From Chloroflexota bacterium (GTDB lineage Bacteria > Chloroflexota > Dehalococcoidia > Lucifugimonadales > JADFKI01), in contig VXNZ01000026.1 in NCBI GenBank assembly GCA_009840355.1, positions 1-36,910 of the forward strand: a stretch of DNA of 36,910 nucleotides, given 5' to 3'. Under the pieces are notes generated by a model. It did no database searches. It saw nothing but the letters and a program-made list of their open reading frames with translations, and was not told where the DNA came from. Below are positions 1 through 7,355 of the stretch, in pieces (position 1 is the first letter of the stretch; each line of letters begins with the position of its first letter). A program made the translations under genes and the position numbers.

Positions 1-49
1 CCCCAATCCCCCCGGCCCCCAGCCCCGCGGCGGCCGGGGGGGGGGGGGC
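1..49. other. Low-complexity contig end
   Basis: The first 49 bases are almost only C and then G, ending in a long G run. Together with the G and A runs at the other end of the window this looks like the unreliable tip of a contig rather than biological sequence. Confidence 0.6.
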
Positions 50-160
50 AGAGACAGGGGCGGATACCGTGGCGGGCGCGACCGGGACCGCGACCGGGAC
101 CGTGGCGACCGGGACCGTGGCGGCAGAGACCGCGGCGGCAGGGGCGGCTATCGCGGGTAG
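2..160 (+). CDS. 3' end of an Arg/Gly-rich protein (partial)
   Basis: A frame open from the window edge ends in TAG at 158-160. From about position 47 it encodes a tail built almost only of Arg, Gly, Asp and a few Tyr, in RGG, RDRD and GGYRG arrangements. Such tails are known as disordered RNA-binding extensions at the C-termini of bacterial DEAD-box helicases, RRM or cold-shock RNA-binding proteins, and some RNases. The folded domain lies outside the window, so the protein cannot be named. The first ~15 codons fall in the doubtful C/G run. A good terminator starts 42 bp downstream, which supports this being a real gene end. Confidence 0.55.
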   Translation, partial: PNPPGPQPRGGRGGGGRDRGGYRGGRDRDRDRDRGDRDRGGRDRGGRGGYRG

Positions 161-201
161 CGCCTGACATCGCGGCGCGCAATCCAACGCAAGTAACATC
201 G

Positions 202-238
202 GAAACCCCGGCATTGAGCTCGGGGTTTCTGCTTTATC
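202..238 (+). terminator. Rho-independent terminator after the RG-rich gene
   Basis: A perfect 9-bp stem, GAAACCCCG at 202-210 and CGGGGTTTC at 221-229, encloses a 10-nt loop and is followed by a moderately T-rich stretch (TGCTTTATCC). It lies 42 bp after the stop codon at 158-160. Confidence 0.75.
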
Positions 239-473
239 CAGGGTCTTTCGGTTATTGCGTTCCTCTGCCATGTCATTTCAAGTCATTCACCATGTCATTT
301 CGAGCGAAGCGAGAAGTCTGAAATCGCTGGCTATGGACTGCCTTGTTTTTGCACAGAGATTTTAGACTCTGAACGAAGTGAAGAGTGACAACCGAAAGAC
401 TCTGTGCGTTATCGCTCTTTATTGAAGTCGCTTGTGGTAAAGTGAGGCACATCCTATTCGCAAAGTCTGAGCA
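239..473. repeat. Intergenic region with dispersed-repeat sequence
   Basis: No convincing gene. The piece around 298-330 (GCGAGAAGTCTGAAATCG) recurs with one change near 21391-21412, so it is probably a dispersed intergenic repeat. A GCACAGAG near 351 and its complement CTCTGTGC near 401 form widely spaced arms around 350-410. A possible extended -10 (TGGTAAAGT, 435-443) sits about 30 bp before the next start codon. Confidence 0.35.
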
Positions 474-1634
474 ATGGCAAATCCTGAGCTGCAAGCCGAA
501 TCCGGCCCCGTATCCGAGCGCGCCCGGATAACCAGCCTTGACCTGATTCGCGGCATCGCCGTGCTGGGCATACTGCTGATGAACGCAGTCTCGTTCAGGT
601 ACGGCACTGCGCCTTACTTCAACTTGAGCGCGGGCGGTTCGGAGACATGGCTGGACTGGACGGTTGGCATATTCGGCGAGATATTCGTCGATCAGAAGTT
701 CATGGGGCTGTTCTCGCTGCTGTTCGGCGCGGGCATGATACTCTTCATCGACCGCGCATCCACTAGGGGCGGGCGCGCCGTTCTGCTGAACATGTGGCGC
801 AACGCATTGCTGCTGCTTATGGGCGTCCTGCACTACATGCTATGGGACGGCGATGTTCTGATGATATACGCAATATCGTCAGTATTTCTGATTGCCCTGC
901 GAAATCTGCCGAACAAGGCGCTCATATCAATCGGCGTCGTGGTGTTCGCGCTGTCTATTGGCGGTGCGCTGCTGGCGCAGTACATCGCAGACGCTACAGG
1001 CACTTCCCTTGCCGGAATATGGACGCCTGGCGAAATCAACACGGAAGACTTAATAGGCTTCCCGATACTGTTCGGCTATTTCCTGCGCGGCTTGGGGCTG
1101 ATTCTAATCGGTGCGGGCATCTATCGCACGGGCTTCATGAACGGCGGCATGGCGTCAAGTCTCTATCGCAGGACGGCGATTATTGGGCTGGGCGTCGGGC
1201 TGCCTCTAGCCGCGCTCGGCGTGGTGTTTACCGCGCTAGGGGACTACTCGCGAGAAGTGGCGTTTATCGGGCAGATTCCGAACACGCTTGGGACCATTCC
1301 GGCGTCTCTAGGCTATATGAGCCTCATAATCCTGTGGAACAACGGCGCCGACAACCGGCTGAAGCGCCGGCTGCGCGCAGTCGGCAGGATAGCGCTGACA
1401 AACTATCTGACACATACGATATTCGGCGTGCTGACGCTTTCTGTGCTGCTTGCCGACGCCGCATGGCTCAACCGCTCGGCAATCCTAGTATTTGTACTCG
1501 CGGTATGGGCGCTGCAGCTATGGTGGTCGCAGGCTTGGTTGAGCCGCTTTTTGTACGGACCGGCGGAATGGGTCTGGCGCGTCGCGACATATAGGAAAAT
1601 CCAGCCGCTGCGCCGTGTGCGAGAACCCGCCTAA
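474..1634 (+). CDS. DUF418 family membrane protein (YeiB-like)
   Basis: A 386-aa polytopic membrane protein. After about 20 polar residues, the start of the first helix (TSLDLIRGIAVLGILLMN) is the classic opening of the DUF418/YeiB family, followed by a conserved block with the motif FGAGMILF near residues 85-92. About nine or ten hydrophobic segments follow, with a C-terminal DUF418 region ending in a short basic tail. The family is related to acyltransferase-3-type membrane proteins, but its biochemical role is not established, so no substrate is assigned. The ATG at 474 fits the family N-terminus; no strong Shine-Dalgarno precedes it. It is transcribed alone, convergent with dnaN. Confidence 0.85.
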   Translation: MANPELQAESGPVSERARITSLDLIRGIAVLGILLMNAVSFRYGTAPYFNLSAGGSETWLDWTVGIFGEIFVDQKFMGLFSLLFGAGMILFIDRASTRGGRAVLLNMWRNALLLLMGVLHYMLWDGDVLMIYAISSVFLIALRNLPNKALISIGVVVFALSIGGALLAQYIADATGTSLAGIWTPGEINTEDLIGFPILFGYFLRGLGLILIGAGIYRTGFMNGGMASSLYRRTAIIGLGVGLPLAALGVVFTALGDYSREVAFIGQIPNTLGTIPASLGYMSLIILWNNGADNRLKRRLRAVGRIALTNYLTHTIFGVLTLSVLLADAAWLNRSAILVFVLAVWALQLWWSQAWLSRFLYGPAEWVWRVATYRKIQPLRRVREPA

Positions 1635-1795
1635 ATGGTGTGGTAAGGGCGGCGTTGCAGCGCAGCGGCTCGCGGAGCGGTGAATTGCCACTTTTGCCCG
1701 CCTTCCCAGCCTCCCCCCAAAGGGAAAGGTACTTATGGGAAAGGGGCAATAAAGTAGGACAGTGCTGCGGGCGCTTGCGTTGTGATTGGCTTACG

Positions 1796-2926
1796 CTACC
1801 ACTGCACATACATCGGCATTACCACATGCACATAGTCGTCGCCTTCGGCGGGCTTGATCACGCCGGGGCTTGACGGCGACGATACTTCCATCGCCACATC
1901 GCCGTTGATGACTTCAAGCACGTCGGTGAGGTATTGCGTGTTGAAGGCGATCTTTGCCTCTTCGCCTTCAACAGCCGCGCCTAGTTGCCCTTCGTTGTCG
2001 CCCACTTCCTCGGAACGCGATGAGATTGTCAGACGGCCGGGCGCCTCTTCTTCGCCGCCCGCCACTTGCAGACGTATGATGCCGTTGCCGTCCCGGGCGA
2101 ATATCGCCGCGATACGCGTGGCGCGCAGGAAGTCGTCCGAGTCGATGACGACGCGCGTCGTGTGGCTCTGCGGTATGAGCTGGTTGTAGTTGGGGAAGTT
2201 ACCCGCAATCAGCGATGACACAATCTCCACGTCTTCCACGCGGAACAGCGCCTGATTGCTGGACGGCGTTACCATGAATTCCACCGCGCGCTGCTGTGTT
2301 CCGAGCAGGCGGCTTATCTCGTTCAGCACGCGCGCCGGTATCAGGAACTCGATGTCCTCGCTGGGCGGCTCTGCCAGCTTGCCGCTGTACACGGCGAGCC
2401 GGAATCCGTCCGCGGCTGCGAACTTGAAGTCGCTGCCGGTGATTTCCGTCTTCACGCCCGTCAGCACGGGACGCGAGTCTTCTACTGCGGCGGCGAACGA
2501 TACGCGGTCTATCGCCTCACGCAGCACACTCGGCTCAATCTTAGCCGCCACGCCGTCCGCAACTGCGGGAATCGGCGGGAAGTCGTCTGCCGGCGTGCCG
2601 CTGATGTTCGACTCGAAGCTGACGCACTTGATATTCAGACCAATTGGCTGCGCGGTCGTCTCGATGTCGATGCGCTCCGGCGGCAGCGAGTTCACGAAGT
2701 CGCCGAGCAGCCGCGCCGGCACCGTGATTGCGCCTTCTTCTTCGACCTGTGCGCCGATCCAAGTGGTCATTGCCATATTCAGGTCGGTCGCCGAGATTTT
2801 GAGCATCGACTGCTCTGTACTGAGAAGGACATTCTGTGTGATGGGAAGAGTGGATCGCGAGGCGACCGCTCTCCCCACGACCGAGAGTCCGCGCGCCAGA
2901 TTCTCTTGTAGGCAAGATAACCTCAT
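1796..2926 (-). CDS. dnaN: DNA polymerase III subunit beta (sliding clamp)
   Basis: The 376-aa product is the ring-forming processivity clamp that tethers DNA polymerase III to DNA. It has the usual length for three tandem clamp domains: the N-terminal pattern with SRSTLPITQNVLL near 23-35, the central FAAAVEDSRPVLTGV segment, and the family-typical end PMYVQW (bacterial clamps usually end in PMR/PMY-type sequences). The chosen ATG has GGAGG nine bases upstream; an ATG at 2933 is in another frame and too close to that site. dnaA, recF and gyrB are not adjacent, so this is not the classical origin cluster. The upstream 2940-3030 stretch is AT-richer than its surroundings and probably holds the promoter. 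Confidence 0.95.
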   Translation of the reverse strand: MRLSCLQENLARGLSVVGRAVASRSTLPITQNVLLSTEQSMLKISATDLNMAMTTWIGAQVEEEGAITVPARLLGDFVNSLPPERIDIETTAQPIGLNIKCVSFESNISGTPADDFPPIPAVADGVAAKIEPSVLREAIDRVSFAAAVEDSRPVLTGVKTEITGSDFKFAAADGFRLAVYSGKLAEPPSEDIEFLIPARVLNEISRLLGTQQRAVEFMVTPSSNQALFRVEDVEIVSSLIAGNFPNYNQLIPQSHTTRVVIDSDDFLRATRIAAIFARDGNGIIRLQVAGGEEEAPGRLTISSRSEEVGDNEGQLGAAVEGEEAKIAFNTQYLTDVLEVINGDVAMEVSSPSSPGVIKPAEGDDYVHVVMPMYVQW

Positions 2927-3032
2927 TCCTCATGTCCTCCAGTTTGTTCTGTCTTTGGATTTGTTATGTTCATCTAATTATTTTAGCCATAAAGGTCGCG
3001 CCTTTCTAGAAAGAAATCGGACATTTATGACG

Positions 3033-3070
3033 AAAAAATGCGCCATCTATATCGCGTAGATGGCGCATTT
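3033..3070 (-). terminator. Strong intrinsic terminator of the cupredoxin gene
   Basis: A 14-bp perfect inverted repeat, AAATGCGCCATCTA (3036-3049) and TAGATGGCGCATTT (3057-3070), has a 7-nt loop. On the minus strand the stem is followed at once by six T (complement of 3033-3038). It lies 57 bp after the end of the cupredoxin gene and separates it from dnaN. It could also act in the other direction. Confidence 0.9.
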
Positions 3071-3126
3071 CGATGATTGTCAGTTGCCGTGCGGGGCTGT
3101 GTAGGGCTGTGCCGCTAGTCCACCGC

Positions 3127-3606
3127 CTAGTTGATTGTAATCGTGCCAACCATTCCCTGCGCGCTGTGCGGCGTGCAGATTAGCTCGTAGGTGCCTGCTT
3201 CGTCGAATGTGAATGTGAAGTCAATCGTATCGCCGGCTTCGACTTCGACATAAATGTCCAGGTCATCGACCTCGAAGGTGTGGAACTCGGTCTCCGCCGT
3301 CATCGTGAAAGTAACAGTCTCGCCGACGCTGAATGTCATATCGGCGGGGCTGTACGCGTACTCGCCGCTGCCGCCGATGTCCAGCAATCCGACATCAACG
3401 GGCGTTCCGCCACCGCCTGGCTGCCCTGTTCCGTTCTGGCTGCTCGCTACGGCGACCGTAGGCGCGGGCGGAGGTGGCGGCGGCGACATGCGCGGCGCAG
3501 TTGTAGGCGGCGGCGGATCCGGCACGGGCTGCCCGCAGGCAATCACGCCAAGCATCAACACGACGCAAACGCTCGCAAGAACCAACAGATTTCGCTTTTG
3601 CAACAT
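3127..3606 (-). CDS. Cupredoxin (plastocyanin-like) lipoprotein
   Basis: A 159-aa exported blue-copper-type protein. Residues 1-24 are a lipoprotein signal with lipobox GVIAC (Cys24 would be lipidated). Residues 25-70 are a Pro/Thr/Gly-rich spacer, and 80-159 form the cupredoxin domain. All expected type 1 copper ligands are visible: His109 in EFHTFEV, then Cys144, His147 and Met152 in CTPHSAQGM. Such proteins carry electrons at the outer membrane face or hold copper; the partner is not indicated here. The ATG has GGAG nine bases upstream and a second AGGAGG very close to it. It is a single gene with its own terminator at 3033-3070. Confidence 0.88.
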   Translation of the reverse strand: MLQKRNLLVLASVCVVLMLGVIACGQPVPDPPPPTTAPRMSPPPPPPAPTVAVASSQNGTGQPGGGGTPVDVGLLDIGGSGEYAYSPADMTFSVGETVTFTMTAETEFHTFEVDDLDIYVEVEAGDTIDFTFTFDEAGTYELICTPHSAQGMVGTITIN

Positions 3607-3687
3607 AGCCTCCTGCTCCGTAGCTGCCCTACATTGTCGCCCGACAACTTGCTCTTCAGCTGCTTTTCGTCTTCTTATCCGCGTATT

Positions 3688-5079
3688 TCAGTATTTGTAG
3701 AAGTGGTTTTTGATTTCAAACTCGGCGTCTTCGCGCGAGAAAATCGCCCAATTGGCATGCCTTATGGCAAGGTAGGAATTGGCGAGCAACGGTCCCATTG
3801 CGTCCAGCAGAACCGTATCTCGTTCCAACTCTCGGGTGGCGTCTGCCAGCGAAGTGGGTAGTCTGTGGATGTCCCGTCTCGCCAACTCTTCTTCAGTCAA
3901 GCGCGCAGGGTCAACATCAATTCGCTGCGATGTGCTAGGCTGTAGTTCGCGCTTTATGCCGTCTAGTCCTGCCGCAATCAAGCCTCCCAAGGCGATATAC
4001 GGGTTGGAACTGTTGTCGGCTGGGCGAAACTCCAAGTTAGTCGAAGCCATCTCCGCGCCCCAGAAGTTGGATGGTACCCGCAGGGCGGCTTCGCGGTTGT
4101 CCGGCCCGTAGCAGGTGAATGCCGTGCTCCAAGAACCGGGCGAGAGCCTGCGGTAGCTATTCATGCTGGGGCAGGTCAGGGCGACGAGTCCCGGCAGATG
4201 CGCCATTACGCCGCCGATGAAATGATACGCCAACTCGCTGATGTTGTCCGCGTCTTGGGCGTCGTAAAACAGGTTCGTCTTTTCCTCCAAGTCCCAGCCG
4301 CTGAAATGGATGTGGCAGCCGTTGCCCGCTTGCTCTGGAAATGGTTTAGGCGCGAATGATGCGTACATCCCGTGGCGATACGCCACATTCCGCACCGTCT
4401 CCCGATAGATTATATGATTGTCAGCCGCCCTGAGTGCGGGCGCGTGTCGGATGCTCAACTCGTGCTGTCCATGTCCGACTTCGGTGTGATACTGTTCTAT
4501 TCCGATACCTTGTGCTTCCAGCGCCTCGATAATCTCGTCAACGACTTCCTGCGCGAATGTCATGCCGACGCTGGAATTGTCGAGGCTTTCGTCGCAGGGA
4601 ACGAACTTGTCGCCTTCCTTTTCAGTCAAGTACCACTCGGCTTCCATAGCGACTTGAAATCGCAACCCCATAGTCTCCGCTTTTGCGAGCATCCTCTTTA
4701 AGAAATCTCTGGGGCAAGCCTCCCACGGCTCGCGAGACAGGGCTATTAGGTCGCACAACATCAGAGCGCGTTTCGGCGCATAAGGCATGATTGTGAATGT
4801 GTCGGGGTCCGGCATAAGTCTGAACTCGCCCGCGGGTCCCATACCGTCGATGACTTGCAACTGGTCCATATCGCCCATAGCCTGCATCGCGGTGGCAACA
4901 CCGATGCCCGAATCAAGCCTGCTTTCCAAGCCAGAAATGTGGGTGGACTTGCCTCGGATGATGCCGCCGTTGTCGCACCAGAAGAACGATATGAGATGCG
5001 CTCCGGCTTCGCGGGCCTTACGGACGACTTCAGCGCGCTCTATTTCCCTCACGGATTGCCAGAAATCCTTTGAATTCAA
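3688..5079 (-). CDS. Glutamine synthetase family protein
   Basis: 463 aa with the full two-domain glutamine synthetase layout: an N-terminal beta-grasp part (about 20-115) and a C-terminal catalytic domain. Metal- and ATP-site motifs are recognisable but divergent: EAEWY at 146-150 (usually EPEFY), EVGHGQHE at 200-207, GNGCHIHFS at 252-260 (usually GSGMHVHQS), NSYRRL near 308, and the EFRPADNSSNPY block. The adenylylation-site Tyr context of housekeeping GlnA is not seen. These departures fit the gamma-glutamyl-amine ligases (PuuA-like) or other GlnA paralogues better than the ammonia-assimilating enzyme; the amine substrate cannot be read from sequence. The start is TTG: an in-frame stop lies just upstream and no ATG is near. 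A possible extended -10 (TGATAAAGT on the minus strand) lies 20 bp before it. Confidence 0.85.
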   Translation of the reverse strand: MNSKDFWQSVREIERAEVVRKAREAGAHLISFFWCDNGGIIRGKSTHISGLESRLDSGIGVATAMQAMGDMDQLQVIDGMGPAGEFRLMPDPDTFTIMPYAPKRALMLCDLIALSREPWEACPRDFLKRMLAKAETMGLRFQVAMEAEWYLTEKEGDKFVPCDESLDNSSVGMTFAQEVVDEIIEALEAQGIGIEQYHTEVGHGQHELSIRHAPALRAADNHIIYRETVRNVAYRHGMYASFAPKPFPEQAGNGCHIHFSGWDLEEKTNLFYDAQDADNISELAYHFIGGVMAHLPGLVALTCPSMNSYRRLSPGSWSTAFTCYGPDNREAALRVPSNFWGAEMASTNLEFRPADNSSNPYIALGGLIAAGLDGIKRELQPSTSQRIDVDPARLTEEELARRDIHRLPTSLADATRELERDTVLLDAMGPLLANSYLAIRHANWAIFSREDAEFEIKNHFYKY

Positions 5080-5213
5080 CCGAGTTAGTGAACAATTTCA
5101 CTTTATCATTGCGCTCGTTTTCAGTCAATCTTTTTCAGCCTTTGTGGACTGTCCGTCAAGTGTTCTCTATAAGTGCTGATAATGCGAATCGGACCTGCCC
5201 ATAGGAGCGCTGA

Positions 5214-5233
5214 ATTCCTGCGAAATCAGGAAT
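5214..5233 (+). repeat. Dispersed palindrome, copy 1 (ATTCC...GGAAT)
   Basis: ATTCCTGCGAAATCAGGAAT, followed by GACG, is a near-perfect palindrome. Close copies lie at 18346-18365, 30885-30904 and 30961-30980. It resembles the short dRS3-type repeats (ATTCC-N-GGAAT) known from other bacteria. It sits between the divergent GS-like and RidA genes. Confidence 0.7.
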
Positions 5234-5283
5234 GACGATTCGATAATCAGCACGTGCCAAGAATAACTGTTCATCATGTCCCG

Positions 5284-5312
5284 TTGTGCGCCCAATCGCC
5301 GCCTGCTACAAT
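5284..5312 (+). promoter_or_regulatory. Predicted promoter of the ridA-like operon
   Basis: TTGTGC at 5284-5289 and TACAAT at 5307-5312 are 17 bp apart, and the -10 is extended (TGC before TACAAT). The predicted leader is about 55 nt to the ATG at 5375. The same TGCTACAAT occurs before the small ORF at 23424. Confidence 0.5.
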
Positions 5313-5374
5313 TCCAATCGGCAGTCAAATCATCGTTCGTGTCATTCGCGCATCCTTGTCGTCATGGAGTACCT

Positions 5375-5770
5375 ATGTCAGTTCTTCGACATTCAACCGA
5401 AACGCCTTGGGAAGCAGTCGGCGGCTACAGCCGGGCGGTGCGCAGCGGCAACCGAATACATGTCGCGGGCACGACCGCGAGTGGCGCAGACGGCGCGTTG
5501 GGCTTGGACGACGCGGGCGAGCAGGCAAGGGCGATACTGGACATCATCAAGAACGCCATCGAATCGCTGGGAGGCAGCATGTCCGGCGTCGTACGAACGC
5601 GTATATACGTGTCGGACATCGCGCACTGGGAGAAAGTCGCACGGGTGCATGGTGAAGTGTTCGCGGATATTCGCCCTGCGTGCACCCTCGTAGAGGCGAG
5701 GCTCGTGGACGACTCTCTACTGGTGGAAATAGAGGCGGAGGCGGTAGTGGAAGGTGGCGATGCGCTTTAG
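5375..5770 (+). CDS. RidA family (YjgF/YER057c/UK114) protein
   Basis: 131 aa, the normal length for RidA, whose members hydrolyse reactive enamine/imine intermediates or act in related degradation pathways. Visible family features are the N-terminal GYSRAVRSGNRIHVAGT strand pair, the alanine-rich helix around 45-60 (EQARAILDIIKNAIESLGG), the VVRTRIYVSD strand, and the RPACTLVEAR segment that carries the Arg of the active-site pocket. I start at 5375 rather than at an upstream ATG because GGAG lies seven bases before it and the product then matches the family N-terminus. It overlaps the next gene by 11 bp, so the two are translationally coupled. Pairing with a luciferase-like oxidoreductase suggests work on an amine or heterocycle catabolic intermediate (inference). 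Confidence 0.87.
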   Translation: MSVLRHSTETPWEAVGGYSRAVRSGNRIHVAGTTASGADGALGLDDAGEQARAILDIIKNAIESLGGSMSGVVRTRIYVSDIAHWEKVARVHGEVFADIRPACTLVEARLVDDSLLVEIEAEAVVEGGDAL

Positions 5771-6770
5771 CCTGCGCCTAAACAACGACCTGACCGTGCC
5801 GCAGTATGTCGAGCTGGCGCAGCGAGCTGAATCGCTGGGCTTCGACCAGTTCTGGGTCAGCAGCGATCTCTTCCTGCGAAGCGCCGGCGTCATATTGACA
5901 GCAGTCGCGCTGAACACCAATCGCATCCAACTCGGCAGCTGCGTACTGAATCCCTACACTATGAACCCTGCCGAAGTCGCCATGCTCGCAGGAACGCTCG
6001 ACGAAGTGTCGGATGGAAGATTCTTGTTGGGAATAGCGTCCGGTGCGGCGGAGTTTCTCGGCTGGGTCGGCATACGGCACGGCAAGCCTCTGACCGCGAT
6101 GCGCGAATCCGTCGCGGCGATAAGGCGGCTGATGCGCAATGAAAGCGCCGAGTGCGACGGCGAATTTCTGCCGTGGGGCAGTGGGGCGTATATGCGCTTT
6201 CATGTGGAGCGCGAAATCCCGATATACATCGGCGCGATGGGACCGCGAATGTTGCACCTCGCCGGCGAAATTGGCGACGGCGCGCTGCCGCTGCTCTTCC
6301 CGCCGGAGCGATACTACTTCGCACGGCAACAGGTCGATTGTGGGCAAGCGATAAGTGTGAATAACACGGCGGATTTCGATTTCGCCACATGCATCTGGGT
6401 ATCGGCGGCGCAAGACCGGGCAGCCGCGCGGCGCGTTCTTGCGCAGAAGGTCGCCTACTACGGCAGCGCGATGAATGAAACACTGCTTGCCGATTTAGGG
6501 CTATCCACGGTGGACTTCGAGCCGATCAACAAGGCGCTAGTCGATGACCGAGACGAAGCACGCGCAATTGACCTCGTAACGGACAACATGCTGCGCATCG
6601 GCGTCGTGGGCGATGCCGCTGACATCATAGAGCGCTTGGAACCGCTTGTGTCAGACGGCGCGACACATCTTAGTTTCGGTCCGCCGCTGGGGCCGGACTT
6701 CGGAGAGGCTCTGCAAATTCTGGGGCAGGTAGTCCAGCATTTCAAGCTGTCCGATACGCAAGAGAAATAA
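5760..6770 (+). CDS. Luciferase-like (LLM class) flavin/F420-dependent oxidoreductase
   Basis: 336 aa with the bacterial-luciferase TIM-barrel fold. Family signs are VELAQRAESLGFDQFWVSSD near the N-terminus, NTNRIQLGSCVLNPYTMNPAEVA around 55-77, the following GRFLLGIASGAAEF block (analogue of the usual GRF.LGLG.G), and PIYIGAMGPRMLHLAGEIGDGALP around 155-180. It resembles the methylene-tetrahydromethanopterin-reductase-like branch, which uses F420, though FMN-dependent relatives look similar. ATG 5760 is preferred to GTG 5754: AAGG sits five bases before the ATG but runs into the GTG. It starts inside the end of ridA and is followed 17 bp later by the next gene, so the three probably form one transcript. 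Confidence 0.85.
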   Translation: MRFSLRLNNDLTVPQYVELAQRAESLGFDQFWVSSDLFLRSAGVILTAVALNTNRIQLGSCVLNPYTMNPAEVAMLAGTLDEVSDGRFLLGIASGAAEFLGWVGIRHGKPLTAMRESVAAIRRLMRNESAECDGEFLPWGSGAYMRFHVEREIPIYIGAMGPRMLHLAGEIGDGALPLLFPPERYYFARQQVDCGQAISVNNTADFDFATCIWVSAAQDRAAARRVLAQKVAYYGSAMNETLLADLGLSTVDFEPINKALVDDRDEARAIDLVTDNMLRIGVVGDAADIIERLEPLVSDGATHLSFGPPLGPDFGEALQILGQVVQHFKLSDTQEK

Positions 6771-6787
6771 GCGAGCGCAGGCGAACG

Positions 6788-7108
6788 ATGACGGCAATGG
6801 GCAACTACACACGAGTTTTGGTTGTGGCACAGACGCAGAGCCGCGCTGACGAGCTCACCGGCATACTAGAGCGAAACGGCTGTCTAGTATCGGCAACCAC
6901 GAGCGTAACCACTGCGCTGGACATATCCGGCTACTCCGACTTCGACGCGCTGGTGATGGCGGAAGACATACGCCCATCAGAACGCGCCTACCTACGCACT
7001 CAAGTCATCCGCAATCAGCCCAATGCCGTTGTCGTATCCAACCGTGCCTCGCGCTCAGTGATGATCCAGCTCACGCAAGCGTTCAAGGAAGCAGGCGGAG
7101 CGGAATAG
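6788..7108 (+). CDS. Small receiver-like (pseudo-receiver) protein
   Basis: 106 aa. The pattern of alternating strands and helices (RVLVVAQTQSRADELTGILERNGCLVSATTSVTTAL, then DFDALVMAEDI) looks like the first half of a response-regulator receiver domain. The match is degenerate. The acidic pair expected after the first strand is AQTQ, and the normal phosphoacceptor position in the D-x-V-hhD-hP motif is replaced around FDALVMAEDI. The conserved Thr/Ser and Lys are not clear; VVVSNRAS may stand for the beta-4 strand. I therefore call it a non-phosphorylatable receiver-like protein of unknown function. It follows the oxidoreductase by 17 bp with no good Shine-Dalgarno, so start 6788 (or ATG 6797) is uncertain. 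Confidence 0.5.
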   Translation: MTAMGNYTRVLVVAQTQSRADELTGILERNGCLVSATTSVTTALDISGYSDFDALVMAEDIRPSERAYLRTQVIRNQPNAVVVSNRASRSVMIQLTQAFKEAGGAE

Positions 7109-7237
7109 CGGCAAGACTTTTTCCGTATTCCATTTCCAATTACTGACTATTTGGTTTGGAATGGTGATTTATCCGCCGCTTCATACCTTGTCTCTTGCGT
7201 TGCTTTCAATTGGCTGTTCAATGCTTCCTAAAATGAC

Positions 7238-7268
7238 ATTAACCCTTCGTTAATGCTCTGTTTACATG
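7238..7268 (+). promoter_or_regulatory. PHO-box-like triple repeat upstream of pstS
   Basis: TTAAC at 7239, TTAAT at 7250 and TTTAC at 7261 recur with an exact 11-bp period, reading as three 8-mers ATTAACCC, GTTAATGC and GTTTACAT split by 3-bp spacers. PhoB/PhoP-type regulators are known to bind 11-bp-period direct repeats of a TTAAC core (cyanobacterial and Bacillus PHO boxes). It lies about 90 bp before a phosphate-binding-protein gene, as expected for phosphate-starvation control. Confidence 0.5.
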
Positions 7269-7355
7269 CGCTTCGTATCGTTAAGGCAGCCAGAAATCTT
7301 GCTCGAATATCAACGAGGAAGGCGTTACATACTGAGGAGGTATTACTCAATTAAC

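Noticed and set aside
273-833. Long minus-strand frame across the DUF418 start
   Set aside because: Overlaps a clear membrane-protein gene, has Gln/His/Arg-rich composition and no family; an opposite-strand shadow typical of GC-rich DNA.
1796-3030. Replication origin beside dnaN
   Set aside because: No dnaA, no cluster of TTATCCACA-like boxes, and neighbouring genes are unrelated to replication.
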